The notes below the pieces were generated by a model. It did no database searches. It saw only the letters and a list, made by a program, of their open reading frames with translations, and was not told where the DNA came from. This document shows, in pieces, positions 26,622 to 35,759 of a stretch of DNA of 64,000 nt (position 1 is its first letter; the number at the start of each line of letters is the position of its first letter). Origin of the DNA: Sphingosinicella sp. BN140058 (GTDB lineage: Bacteria; Pseudomonadota; Alphaproteobacteria; Sphingomonadales; Sphingomonadaceae); NCBI RefSeq assembly GCF_004135585.1, contig NZ_CP035501.1, positions 434,001-498,000 on the forward strand. Reading direction: 5' to 3'. Both the position numbers and the translations under genes were made by a program.

Positions 26622-29600
26622 ATGGCCGCACCCGATCTGTCTCTGCTTGGCAAGCGCCGCTTCGGCCCGCTTTTCGCCGTTCAGTTCCTCGGCGCGTTTA
26701 ACGACAATCTCTTAAAGTTCGCTTTGCTGTTCCTCGCGAATTTCGGCCTCTACCGCGCCGAGCCGGACAAAGCGGAGATGCTGGCGACGATCGCCACCGG
26801 ACTGTTCATCCTTCCCTATTTCCTGTTTTCGGCGCTCGCCGGCCAGCTCGCCGATTCGACCGACAAGGCGAAGCTCGTCCGGATCGTGAAGGCGGCCGAG
26901 ATCGGCATCATGGCGGTCGCCCTCGCCGGCTTCTGGTTTCAGGCCGTGCCGCTGCTGCTCGGCAGCCTGTTCCTGATGGGGGTTCACTCAACCCTGTTCG
27001 GACCGGTCAAATATTCGATCCTGCCTCAGCACCTTGGGCCCAACGAGGTGATGGGCGGCACCGGCCTCATCGAAGCGGGCACCTTCCTCGCCATTCTCGG
27101 CGGTCAATTGCTCGGCGGCGTGGTGCCGCCCTGGGAAGCGGGGCTGATCGCCACCGGCCTCGCCATCGTCGGCTTCCTGTTCAGTCTCGCCGTGCCGAGC
27201 GCACCGGCGACGGCCGCTGGCCTCAGGGTCGATCTCAACATCTTCCGCAGCACCTGGGCGATCCTCAAGGGCGCCCGCCACGGCCGCGGCGTGTGGCTTT
27301 CGATCCTCGGCATCAGCTGGTTCTTCGCCGTGGGGGCCGTCCTGCTCTCCGAATTCGCACCCTTGGTCGGGAACGTGCTCCAGGCGGATCAGCAGGTCGC
27401 CACCCTCTTCCTGCTGGTCTTCTCGGTCGCGGTCGCACTCGGCTCCGTCGTCGTCAACAAGCTGCTCGGCGGCGAAGTCTCGGCCCGCTACGTGCCGATC
27501 TCGGCGCTCGCGCTCGCCGGCTTCATGGTCGATCTCTGGCTGTCGACCCGCGCCTACCAGCCGGTCGTCGCGGGGGCCACCATCGCGCAATTCGTCGCGT
27601 CCGAGGGCAGCTGGCGGATCCTCGTCGATCTTGCGGGTATTGCCTTTGCGGGCGGCATGTTCATCGTTCCGCTTTACGCGATCCTCCAGGTCCACAGCCC
27701 GGCGGAAGAGCGCTCGCGCACGATCGCCGCCAACAATATCATCAACGCCATCGTCACCGTCGTGATGGTCGCCGCGCTCGCCGGGCTGCTCGCCGCCGGA
27801 GTCACCATTCCCGGCATCGTCGCCATCCTCGGCTTCGCCACCCTGGTAGTCGCCCTGATCTCCTGCTGGCTGCTGCCGGAAACACTGATCAAGGCTCTGA
27901 TTCGCTTTCTGCTCAGGCTCTTCTACCGGGTCGAGGTCTCGGGGTCCGAGAACATGCCGAAGCCCGGCGCTCCGGCGGTGGTCGTGGTCAACCACGTCTC
28001 CTTCCTCGACGGCCTGCTGCTCGCCGCCTTCCTGCCCGGCAGGCCGACCTTCGCCGTTCACACCACCATCGCCAAGGCCTGGTGGGTGCGCCCGTTCCTC
28101 GGCCTGTTCGACGCTTTCCCGGTCGATCCGACCAATCCGATGTCGGCCAAGGCGATGGTGCGCGCGGTGCGCGAAGGCCGCACACTGGTCATTTTCCCGG
28201 AAGGACGGATCACCGTCACCGGCGCCTTGATGAAGGTCTTCGACGGCCCCGGCATGGTCGCCGACAAGGCGGAGGCCGACATCGTGCCGGTGCGCATCGA
28301 CGGTGCCCAATTCTCGCCTTTCTCGCGGCTGCGCGGCAAGGTCAGGCTGCGCAACTTTCCGAAGATCCGGCTGACCATCCTGCCGCCACGCCGTTTCGCG
28401 ATCGAGGGTGCGATGAGCGCGCGCGAACGCCGCGCCATTGCCGGCCGCCGCCTGTACGACGAGATGAGCGAGATGATCTTTTCGACGTCCAACCGCGAAC
28501 AGAGCCTCTACGACGCTCTGCTCGAGGCGCGGAAGATTCACGGCGCCAGCGCCAAGGTGGTCGAGGACGTCAAGCGCCGGCCGCTCAGCTACGGCCGGCT
28601 CGTCACCGGCAGCCTAGCGCTCGGCCGGGCGCTTGCCGCCGGAACCGCGCGGCACGAAGCGGTCGGCGTGCTGCTGCCCAACGTCTCCGCGGTGGTCGTC
28701 ACCTTCTTCGGATTGCACGCCTTCGGCCGGGTACCGGCGATGCTCAACTATACGGCGGGCCTCAACAATCTGAAATCCGCCTGCACCGCAGCGGAGATCC
28801 GCACGATCGTCACCGCGCGCGCGTTCGTCGAACAGGCGAAGCTCAGCGACGTGCTCGCGGGTCTCGCCGCCGACGGCAAGACGATCGTCTACCTGGAGGA
28901 TCTCGGAGCGCGTATCGGCGCCTTCGCCAAATTGCGCGCGCTCGTCGCCGCGAAATTCGCGCCGCGGCCGGTGCGGGTCGCGGCCGACGCGCCCGGCGTG
29001 ATCCTGTTCACCAGCGGATCGGAGGGCGTCCCCAAGGGCGTCGTCCTCAGCCACGCCAATCTGCTGTCCAACTGCCGCCAGCTCGCCGCCCGGATTGATT
29101 TCAACCCTTCGGACATCGTGCTCAATGCGCTTCCCGTCTTCCACTCCTTCGGGCTGACCGGCGGCACCCTGCTGCCCTTGCTCAACGGCGTGAAGACATT
29201 GCTGTACCCGAGCCCGCTTCACTACCGGATCGTGCCGGCGCTCGCCTACGATGCCAATGCCACCATCCTGTTCGGCACCGACACCTTCCTCGCCGGCTAT
29301 GCGCGTATGGCGCACGGCTACGACTTCTACTCACTCCGCTACATCTTCGCCGGTGCCGAGCGGGTGCGCGACGAAACCCGCGCCGTCTATTCCTCCAAAT
29401 TCGGCCTGCGCATCCTCGAAGGCTATGGCGCCACCGAGGCGGGACCGGTGATCGCGGTCAACACGCCGATGCACTTCCGCGCCGGCAGCGTCGGCCGGCT
29501 GCTCCCCGGCGTGGAGGCGCGGCTGGAGCAGGTTCCGGGCATCGACGCCGGCGGGCGGCTGTTCATCCGCGGCCCCAACGTCATGGCCGGCTACCTCAAG

Positions 29601-30050
29601 GCCGAAGCACCCGGGCAGCTCCAGCCTCCCGAAGACGGCTGGCACGACAGCGGCGACATCGTCACCATCGATGCGGAGGGCTTCGTCACCATTTGCGGCC
29701 GCGCCAAGCGCTTCGCCAAGATCGGCGGCGAGATGGTGTCGCTGCCCGCGGTCGAAGGCTATGCCGCCGCGCTCTGGCCGGAGTCCGACCATGCCGTCGT
29801 CACCCGCCCCGATCCGCGCAAGGGCGAGCAGCTCGTCCTGTTCACCACCCGCAAGCACGCCGACGCCAAGGCGCTCCAGACATGGGGCCGCGCCAACGGC
29901 GTCACGGAATTGATGCTGCCGCGCGACGTCCGCATCGTCGACAGCCTGCCCGTACTCGGCACCGGCAAGCTTGATTACGTAACGATGGGGACCCTGGCGG
30001 GATCAACCGGAGTTGCCCCCGACTCGGAGCCTGACGAGGAAGCGGCCTGA
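26622..30050 (+). CDS. aas: Three-domain Aas-type MFS / acyltransferase / acyl-ACP synthetase
   Basis: A 1142-residue fusion that recycles lysophospholipids. Residues 1-420 are an LplT-like MFS flippase (FLGAFNDNLLKFALLFL). Residues about 445-600 are a PlsC acyltransferase with N457-H458 and D463 (NHxxxxD) and the FPEGR motif. Residues about 650-1140 are an AMP-binding acyl-ACP synthetase with FTSGSEGVPKG near 796-806, GYGATEAGP and the GTGKLDYV C-terminal lysine. In enterobacteria LplT and Aas are separate genes; this single-polypeptide form is common in alphaproteobacteria. The start is ATG 26622 because GAGGGAG lies six bases upstream. Regulated probably by the divergent TetR protein. Confidence 0.9.
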   Translation: MAAPDLSLLGKRRFGPLFAVQFLGAFNDNLLKFALLFLANFGLYRAEPDKAEMLATIATGLFILPYFLFSALAGQLADSTDKAKLVRIVKAAEIGIMAVALAGFWFQAVPLLLGSLFLMGVHSTLFGPVKYSILPQHLGPNEVMGGTGLIEAGTFLAILGGQLLGGVVPPWEAGLIATGLAIVGFLFSLAVPSAPATAAGLRVDLNIFRSTWAILKGARHGRGVWLSILGISWFFAVGAVLLSEFAPLVGNVLQADQQVATLFLLVFSVAVALGSVVVNKLLGGEVSARYVPISALALAGFMVDLWLSTRAYQPVVAGATIAQFVASEGSWRILVDLAGIAFAGGMFIVPLYAILQVHSPAEERSRTIAANNIINAIVTVVMVAALAGLLAAGVTIPGIVAILGFATLVVALISCWLLPETLIKALIRFLLRLFYRVEVSGSENMPKPGAPAVVVVNHVSFLDGLLLAAFLPGRPTFAVHTTIAKAWWVRPFLGLFDAFPVDPTNPMSAKAMVRAVREGRTLVIFPEGRITVTGALMKVFDGPGMVADKAEADIVPVRIDGAQFSPFSRLRGKVRLRNFPKIRLTILPPRRFAIEGAMSARERRAIAGRRLYDEMSEMIFSTSNREQSLYDALLEARKIHGASAKVVEDVKRRPLSYGRLVTGSLALGRALAAGTARHEAVGVLLPNVSAVVVTFFGLHAFGRVPAMLNYTAGLNNLKSACTAAEIRTIVTARAFVEQAKLSDVLAGLAADGKTIVYLEDLGARIGAFAKLRALVAAKFAPRPVRVAADAPGVILFTSGSEGVPKGVVLSHANLLSNCRQLAARIDFNPSDIVLNALPVFHSFGLTGGTLLPLLNGVKTLLYPSPLHYRIVPALAYDANATILFGTDTFLAGYARMAHGYDFYSLRYIFAGAERVRDETRAVYSSKFGLRILEGYGATEAGPVIAVNTPMHFRAGSVGRLLPGVEARLEQVPGIDAGGRLFIRGPNVMAGYLKAEAPGQLQPPEDGWHDSGDIVTIDAEGFVTICGRAKRFAKIGGEMVSLPAVEGYAAALWPESDHAVVTRPDPRKGEQLVLFTTRKHADAKALQTWGRANGVTELMLPRDVRIVDSLPVLGTGKLDYVTMGTLAGSTGVAPDSEPDEEAA

Positions 30051-30080
30051 ACCCCGGGAGTAGCCGAGGGTCCAGAAAAG

Positions 30081-30287
30081 TCAGTCAGTCGCGCCGGGCT
30101 CCCGTCGCGAGTCGGCGTTGCGATCATCGGCGTGGTGCGCGACGGGTCTGAGACGATCGCGATCGAGCACCTGTTGATAGACGAGCGAGAGGTTGCGAAG
30201 GTCTTCGGCCTCGCTCTCGTCGGCAGCATCGGCGGCCAGATCGCGGGCCGCCTGTGCCCGCTCTTCAAGGGTTCCTGGGCCGGGCAT
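30081..30287 (-). CDS. Small charged hypothetical protein, 68 aa
   Basis: A 68-residue hydrophilic protein; start 30287 has GAGGAA a few bases upstream. The N-terminal half is helical and acidic (LEERAQAARDLAADAADES), the C-terminal part rich in histidine, aspartate and arginine. It is convergent with the Aas-type gene. No family recognised; moderate chance of being real. Confidence 0.4.
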   Translation of the reverse strand: MPGPGTLEERAQAARDLAADAADESEAEDLRNLSLVYQQVLDRDRLRPVAHHADDRNADSRREPGATD

Positions 30288-30548
30288 CGTTCCTCGCTGT
30301 CGGCATAGCCTCATTACGCGCCCACCCCGCCGTCGTTCCACGAAGAAAATCGTTCAAAGTCAATTCTTTCGGCCCAGTGGAGGCGCATTGCAGAAGTTTG
30401 CCGGAGGGGATGCGCCCCGGGGGAACCTTCTTGCGATCCGGGACGCTTTGCGCGCTCGCCACCGAGAGACACTCATGACCCGATTTCATCATGCACGCGG
30501 GCCGGCCGAACGCGCCTGGTCCGGCTTCAGACTGGGGCTTTGCCGTTG

Positions 30549-32000
30549 ATGCGGCTGGTCGAGGAGAATGCCGGCAGCGCCGAGATCCCGCTTGCGCCCG
30601 GTCCGTTACCCTGGATCACGACCCGTCCGGACAGCCCCTATTTCTTCACGGACGCCGGCGAGAGCTGGACGCCGATCGGTCAGAACGATGCAATCACCTG
30701 GCCCGAGCTTGCCGGCCTGTTCCGCAGGCGCGACCTTCCCGCCGTCGAACGACATCTCCGAATGCTCAAGGCGAACGGCATCACGTGCCTGCGGCTGATG
30801 CTGGAATATTGCCAGGGCGAGAACCGCTATCTGGAGCGGCCTGCCGGAACGTTCGCGCCGAACATGGTGCGGCTGTGGGACGATCTTTTTGCCCTGCTGG
30901 AGAAGGTCGGGCTGCATGTGCTGCTGACGCCCTACGATACCTTCTTCACCTGGATCCGCTGGCGGCATCACCCGTATAACAGAGCGAATGGCGGCCCCTG
31001 CCAAAGCCGGGGGCACCTGCTCACCTGTTCCGGGACCCGCGCGGCGATCAAGGCACGGCTCGCCTTCGCCTCCGATCGCTGGGGCGGGAGCCCGGCCCTG
31101 TTCGCCTGGGATTTGTGGAACGAGATGCATCCGGCCCACGGCGGCGACGACCCGGCGGCCTTCGCCCCCTTCATCGACGATGTCGGGCCCTGGCTGAAAG
31201 CGCGCGAGATCGCGCGGCACGGTCGCGCCCACCTGCAGACCGTGTCGATCTTCGGCCCCGAACTGATCAAGCATCCGTCGCTCGCCGCGCCGATCTTCCG
31301 TCATCCCGCGCTCGATTTTGCCAATACCCACCTCTACGAGAGCGGAACCATCGACGATCCCAGGGACACGATCGCTCCCGCGGTGGCGGCAGGACGGCTG
31401 ATGCGCAGCGCCATCCAGGATGCGCGCGATCTGCGCCCGGTCTTCGATTCCGAGCACGGGCCGATCCACCGCTTCAAGGACAAGAAGCAGAACCTCCCGG
31501 AAGCCTTCGACGATCAGTATTTCCGCCACATTCAGTGGGCGCATCTGGCGAGCGGCGGTGCCGGCGGCGGCATGCGCTGGCCCAATCGCCACCCGCACGT
31601 TCTCACCCCCGGCATGCGCCGGGCGCAGCTGGCCCTCGCCGGCTTTCTGCCGCTGATCGACTGGAGGAACTTCCGTCGACGCAACATCAACGAAGAGTTG
31701 GAGGTATCGCATCCGGGCGTCACGGCCTTCGGATGCGCCGACGACAGACAGGCACTGATCTGGCTGGTGCGGCACGACATGCTTGGCAGCGACGGAATGG
31801 TCGCGGTCGATGCGCCGGCAATCTCGACCCTCCTTCGCATTCCCGCAATGCCGAACGGGCTCTATTCGGTGACGTTCTACGATACCGTGCGGGGGGTGCG
31901 CTTGATGGTGGGCTCCGCCCGATCGAGCGGAGAGCGCCTCGATATTCCCGAGATTTCCGTGCGAAGCGACGTTGCGGTAGCTGTGAGAAGATCCTCGTGA
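30549..32000 (+). CDS. GH5-like (cellulase-superfamily) glycoside hydrolase
   Basis: A 483-residue TIM-barrel glycosidase-like protein. Recognisable sites are WDLWNEMHP (acid/base asparagine-glutamate pair near residue 190) and FDSEHGPIH (nucleophile glutamate near residue 300), with ANTHLYESG between them, an arrangement of clan GH-A enzymes. The beta-rich C-terminal part lacks a recognised domain. There is no signal peptide on this start, so a cytoplasmic substrate is implied unless the start is further upstream; the start choice (ATG 30549) is uncertain as the ribosome site is weak. The substrate is unknown. Confidence 0.65.
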   Translation: MRLVEENAGSAEIPLAPGPLPWITTRPDSPYFFTDAGESWTPIGQNDAITWPELAGLFRRRDLPAVERHLRMLKANGITCLRLMLEYCQGENRYLERPAGTFAPNMVRLWDDLFALLEKVGLHVLLTPYDTFFTWIRWRHHPYNRANGGPCQSRGHLLTCSGTRAAIKARLAFASDRWGGSPALFAWDLWNEMHPAHGGDDPAAFAPFIDDVGPWLKAREIARHGRAHLQTVSIFGPELIKHPSLAAPIFRHPALDFANTHLYESGTIDDPRDTIAPAVAAGRLMRSAIQDARDLRPVFDSEHGPIHRFKDKKQNLPEAFDDQYFRHIQWAHLASGGAGGGMRWPNRHPHVLTPGMRRAQLALAGFLPLIDWRNFRRRNINEELEVSHPGVTAFGCADDRQALIWLVRHDMLGSDGMVAVDAPAISTLLRIPAMPNGLYSVTFYDTVRGVRLMVGSARSSGERLDIPEISVRSDVAVAVRRSS

Positions 32001-32116
32001 GCGCGCTTTGGACCCATCGCCACTAACCGACGTTAAGGCGCATGACCGGCTCGTTCGACGAGCCCGGCCTACTTTCCCGAATTGCCAAACGTCTCTTCCA
32101 GCCTGGAGCACCGCAC

Positions 32117-32485
32117 ATGGCCGTTTTCAACAAGGACATCATCGATCTCACCACCAAGAACAAGAACTTCCAGAAGGAAGTCTATTATGACGAGAATTGC
32201 CAGATCGTCATGATGAGCATCGAGCCGGGCGACGACATCGGCGAAGAAACGCACGATGCCGATCAGACCACCTTCTTCGTCTCGGGCGAAGGCCAGGCGG
32301 TGGTCGAGGGCAGCCGCACCAAGGTGGTCGCCAACCGGATCATCGTCATTCCCAAAGGCTCGAAGCACAACATCATCAACAAGGGCGACGAACCCTTGAA
32401 GCTGTTCACCGTCTATTCGCCGCCGGCGGAGGAACAGGGCATCAGCCACAAGACGAAGGAAGAAGCCGAAGCCGCCGAGGAATGA
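32117..32485 (+). CDS. Cupin-domain protein
   Basis: A 122-residue single cupin. Its metal-binding residues sit in GEETHDADQTTFFVSGEG, followed by the second motif PKGSKHNIINKG. The start at 32117 has GGAG eight bases upstream. The C-terminal tail is charged (SHKTKEEAEAAEE). Small cupins of this type are common in sphingomonads and unassigned in function. It lies about 115 bases downstream of the GH5-like gene and is not clearly linked. Confidence 0.75.
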   Translation: MAVFNKDIIDLTTKNKNFQKEVYYDENCQIVMMSIEPGDDIGEETHDADQTTFFVSGEGQAVVEGSRTKVVANRIIVIPKGSKHNIINKGDEPLKLFTVYSPPAEEQGISHKTKEEAEAAEE

Positions 32486-32720
32486 TTGCGGGTGCGGCGG
32501 CGAAGCCTGTGCAGCGCTGCGCAGCTCCGCCGCCGATCACCGTGTAATTGCTAGGTATCGGGTCGCATTTCACGACCGTATAGGAGGTCTCGCCGTCCGG
32601 AAGCACTCCCCCTGCTGAGGACGGTCTGGCCGGGGCCTGTATGCGTTTTCCCCCCCACCTTTTCTGCCCCGGCCCCCCTCCCTTCCCGATTGTGCGTGAC
32701 GTTGCGGGATCAAGCCCTGA

Positions 32721-33749
32721 TCAGGCGGCAAGGTCGGCCAACCAGCCGACATGCTTCTTGAGCCACGCGCGGATCAGGTCCAGTTCCTGTTCCACGATCT
32801 GCTCGCCCGGTTCGAAGGGGCATTCGTCGAAATAGCGCGCCCGATGGCCGGCCCCGTCCGGCGTGACATGTCCGGTGTCGATGGAGTGGCGCCAGGTTTC
32901 CGCATGCGCCTTCCATTCGGCCTGATCGACCAGCGTTGGTGCATCGAGCCAGACGTTCCAGGTCAGCACGTTGCCGACCTTCAGCAGATTGCCCGACGCG
33001 AGATTGAAGATCTCCATGACCATCGCGTTGAAGTCGTCGACCATCGGATTGTGGCGCGACAGGATCGGCCCGATCTGAACGGAGACGTTTGCGACTGCCC
33101 AGGCCTCCTCCGCATGCAGCGCGAAGGGCGGGTTCGGAAAGTCGGGATTGATCCCGGATCGCACCTGGATGATCGGCTGCGAGGGGTCGCCGACGCGGTG
33201 CAAGGTGACCTGGATGGCATTGGCCTTGTCGAGCGGGAACGGCAGCTTCTCGACCTTGAGGATCATTTCGAGCAGCTTGTAGATCCGCTTTGTCTTCGCC
33301 GACGGACCGAACCAGATCTTCCCGGTGACGGTCATGTCGGCGGCGACGAGATCGGCGTCGAGATCGCCTGCCTGCTCGTTCACCCAGCCGCGCTGGGCAT
33401 TCACCGTCACTTCGATGTTGAGGTCGCCGAGATTGGGGGAATACGCTCCCTGCTGTGGGCAGATGATCGAATAAACCCGGCCGGCCGCATCGTAGCCGGC
33501 GCGGGAGATGTCGGGTGCGAACATCTGGTAGCAGCGCGACTGCGGATTGCCGACTATCGTTTCCCAGCTGAATTCGGGCCACAGCACGTCCAATTGCCGC
33601 TGCAGCAGCGGAATGTTCGCCATGTTGTCGAGCATCGGCAGCGAGGTGAGATCCGGGTCGGGATAGGCGAAGGCGGGATTGGAAGTCGAGAAACCGCCGA
33701 TCCAGCCGGGCGCAGGCGTTTTCGACGGAATGATCGGGTTGGTCGCCAT
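32721..33749 (-). CDS. Hypothetical protein, 342 aa
   Basis: I do not recognise a family for this 342-residue protein. It is soluble, rich in tryptophan and proline, with no signal peptide (MATNPIIPSKTPAPGWIGGF). Notable parts: NPQSRCYQMFAPDISRAGYD, a long beta-rich middle with hydrophobic alternation (LNIEVTVNAQRGWV, MTVTGKIWFGPSAKTKRIYK), and a helical tail (EQIVEQELDLIRAWLKKHVG). GGGGAG lies before the start, supporting translation. A C-terminal 60-residue acidic helix could be a partner-binding element. It is convergent with the cupin gene and faces tRNA-Arg. Confidence 0.6.
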   Translation of the reverse strand: MATNPIIPSKTPAPGWIGGFSTSNPAFAYPDPDLTSLPMLDNMANIPLLQRQLDVLWPEFSWETIVGNPQSRCYQMFAPDISRAGYDAAGRVYSIICPQQGAYSPNLGDLNIEVTVNAQRGWVNEQAGDLDADLVAADMTVTGKIWFGPSAKTKRIYKLLEMILKVEKLPFPLDKANAIQVTLHRVGDPSQPIIQVRSGINPDFPNPPFALHAEEAWAVANVSVQIGPILSRHNPMVDDFNAMVMEIFNLASGNLLKVGNVLTWNVWLDAPTLVDQAEWKAHAETWRHSIDTGHVTPDGAGHRARYFDECPFEPGEQIVEQELDLIRAWLKKHVGWLADLAA

Positions 33750-33984
33750 GGTGCATCTCCCCAGACGCCGATCGCAGCGCCATGCCGTGATTGGCGCGGC
33801 CTGCGCGATCGGCCGGAAATACTATATCGGGTCCGGAACGGGATCGTCGATCCGATCGGTCCTGATTGAACCAATCTCCGCCGCGCGATCAGGCGCACGG
33901 CACCGCACGCGCGGCGCCAAGTACCGGCAGCAGCAGCAGCAGCCACGGTGCGCACAATGCGCTGATCTCACATGCAAAAGGAAA

Positions 33985-34061
33985 TGGCGCGCCCGAAAGG
34001 ATTCGAACCTCTGACCCCCAGATTCGTAGTCTGGTGCTCTATCCAGCTGAGCTACGGGCGC
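33985..34061 (-). tRNA. tRNA-Arg (ACG), CCA encoded
   Basis: A complete 77-base cloverleaf on the minus strand: 7-bp acceptor GCGCCCG/CGGGCGC, anticodon loop CTACGAA with anticodon ACG, T-loop TTCGAAT, and an encoded CCA end. Nearby CAG repeats (33928-33942) are outside it. Confidence 0.97.
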
Positions 34062-34199
34062 CCGGTGACGGGGCCTTTAGGGCGAAGATTCGGACGTGGC
34101 AAGCCCGTTCTCCGGAAAAACGTAATCGCTTTGTCATCGATGCGCCCCGCCTGCCCGGAGGCGCTTCCACCCCGCTGCTTCACCCTTTAGGAAGGCGCG

Positions 34200-34703
34200 A
34201 TGAAGATCGCCCTCCCCTTTGCCGCCGCCGGCTGTCTGTTGCTGGCCGCGGGGTGCGCGGCCCCCGGTCCGTTTCCATCGCTCGCGCCGCGCCCGGCCGA
34301 GGCGCTCTATGCTTCGGGCGATCCGGAGCGGGTGCCGGTGCCTGCGCCGGATCGGCCCGCAATCGCCTCGCGCATTGCCGAGTTCGCAGCGGCGGCGCGT
34401 GCCGGAGATGCCGCGTTCGGTGAGGCCGTCGCCGCGGCGCGGCCGATCGTCGGACGGGCGGGCGGCGCGGGAAGCGACAGCTGGGTGGCGGCGCAGCAGG
34501 CCGTCTCGCGCGCGCAGACCGGGCGCAGTGCGACCCTGCGGGCGCTCGCCGATCTCGACGCCTTCGCCATCGCCCAGGCTGCGGAAGGACCGCTCAGCGC
34601 CGGCGACGGCGAGAGGCTGCAGGCCGCGACGAAAGCGCTTCAGGCCCTCGCCGACCGCCAGCAGGGGCAACTCGCCGAATTCGAGCAGCGGCTCAGCCGC
34701 TGA
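34200..34703 (+). CDS. Lipoprotein of unknown function
   Basis: A 167-residue lipoprotein with lipobox LLLAAGCAA and an alanine-rich, mostly helical mature domain (SRIAEFAAAARAGDAAFGEAVAAA, ALQALADRQQGQLAEFEQRL). Helical alternation suggests a coiled coil. A GGAAGG-type site precedes the ATG. The end overlaps by 11 bases the end of the convergent gamma-carbonic anhydrase gene. No family name assigned. Confidence 0.7.
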   Translation: MKIALPFAAAGCLLLAAGCAAPGPFPSLAPRPAEALYASGDPERVPVPAPDRPAIASRIAEFAAAARAGDAAFGEAVAAARPIVGRAGGAGSDSWVAAQQAVSRAQTGRSATLRALADLDAFAIAQAAEGPLSAGDGERLQAATKALQALADRQQGQLAEFEQRLSR

Positions 34704-35235
34704 TCGCCTTTGCGTGCGCTTTCGCAAGCGCGACATAATGGGCAACGCCCTGCGCCTGCCCGGCCAGTTCCGCCTCGGTGAGATCACGAACATATTTGGC
34801 GGGGCGACCAGCCCAGAGCTGGCCCGATCGGATGATCTTGCCGGGAGTCAGCATCGCCCCCGCCGCGAGCATGCCGCCGCTCTCTATCTCGCATCCGTCC
34901 ATCACAATCGCGCCGAGACCGACGAAGGCGCGATCGTGCAAGATACAGCCGTGGACCATCGCCAGGTGGCCGATTAGCACATCGGCGCCGATGATCGTGG
35001 GATGGCCGGGCCAGGCCCCGGGCTTCGGCGAATCGACATGGACGACGCTGCCGTCCTGGATGTTCGTCCGCGCGCCGATGCGGATGCGGTTGACGTCGCC
35101 ACGCAGCACGCAATTGTACCAGATGCTGGCATCGGCCCCGATCTCGATGTCGCCGATCAGCCGCGCGCCGGGTGCAACGAAGGCGTTCGGATCGATCCGC
35201 GGCGCATGGCCGGCGAAGGGGATCAGCTGCGCCAT
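34693..35235 (-). CDS. Gamma-carbonic anhydrase-family protein
   Basis: A 180-residue left-handed beta-helix protein of the gamma-carbonic anhydrase family (PaaY/YrdA/CaiE-like). Hexapeptide repeats run through the middle (IGDIEIGADASIWYN, VLRGDVNRIRIGARTNIQDG). Three zinc-ligand-like histidines are visible in VVHVDSP, LIGHLAMVHG. The protein is probably trimeric and cytoplasmic. Whether it hydrates CO2 or only scaffolds is not decidable. It begins 13 bases inside the 3' end of the acetyltransferase gene. Confidence 0.88.
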   Translation of the reverse strand: MAQLIPFAGHAPRIDPNAFVAPGARLIGDIEIGADASIWYNCVLRGDVNRIRIGARTNIQDGSVVHVDSPKPGAWPGHPTIIGADVLIGHLAMVHGCILHDRAFVGLGAIVMDGCEIESGGMLAAGAMLTPGKIIRSGQLWAGRPAKYVRDLTEAELAGQAQGVAHYVALAKAHAKAISG

Positions 35236-35759
35236 TCGTCGCGTGCGATCCGGTAGACGATGACGATGCCTTCGGCCCAGGCCGGTCCCCGATAATCGAG
35301 CTCGGGATGACGGACCATGCCGAGGCGCTCCATCAATCCCCAGCTCGGGCTATTGCCCTGCACGGTCAGCGCCACGACACGCTCTGCGCCGAGCGCTTCG
35401 AACGCGAAGTCGAGGGAGGCGGTTGCCGCCTCCTTGGCATAGCCCTGCCCCCATGCATCCTCGCGCAAGCGCCAGCCGATCTCCAGCTCCCCCGCCACCG
35501 GGCTGCCGGCGTCGTCGGCGATCTTCAGGCCGCAAAAGCCGAGCAAGGCGTCGTCCGATTTCCGCTCCACCACCCAGAAGGTGTGGCCGAGCGTCTCCTG
35601 CCACGGGATGAAGCGATCGACGATACGGGCTTCGAGCGCGGCAGGCTCCAGCACGCCGCCGAGCCACCGCATCACGCCGGGCGTGTTGGTGTAGCGGACG
35701 AACGGCGCCACGTCGTCCCGGGTCCAATTGCGCAGCCGCAGCCGCTCGGTCTCGATCAT
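35223..35759 (-). CDS. GNAT-family N-acetyltransferase
   Basis: A 178-residue acetyltransferase of the RimJ/RimL type. The N-terminus reads MIETERLRLRNWTRDDVAPF, typical of the group, and the acetyl-CoA-binding segment near residue 100-115 is WRLREDAWGQGYAKEAATA. Start 35759 is the ATG overlapping the stop of the upstream membrane-fusion gene (ATGA) with AAGGAT upstream. Substrate unknown, possibly a protein N-terminus or small amine. Confidence 0.85.
   Translation of the reverse strand: MIETERLRLRNWTRDDVAPFVRYTNTPGVMRWLGGVLEPAALEARIVDRFIPWQETLGHTFWVVERKSDDALLGFCGLKIADDAGSPVAGELEIGWRLREDAWGQGYAKEAATASLDFAFEALGAERVVALTVQGNSPSWGLMERLGMVRHPELDYRGPAWAEGIVIVYRIARDEWRS

Noticed and set aside
33928..33942. 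Short CAG trinucleotide run upstream of the hypothetical gene
   Set aside because: Only about five units; chance in high-GC DNA, with no sign of function.
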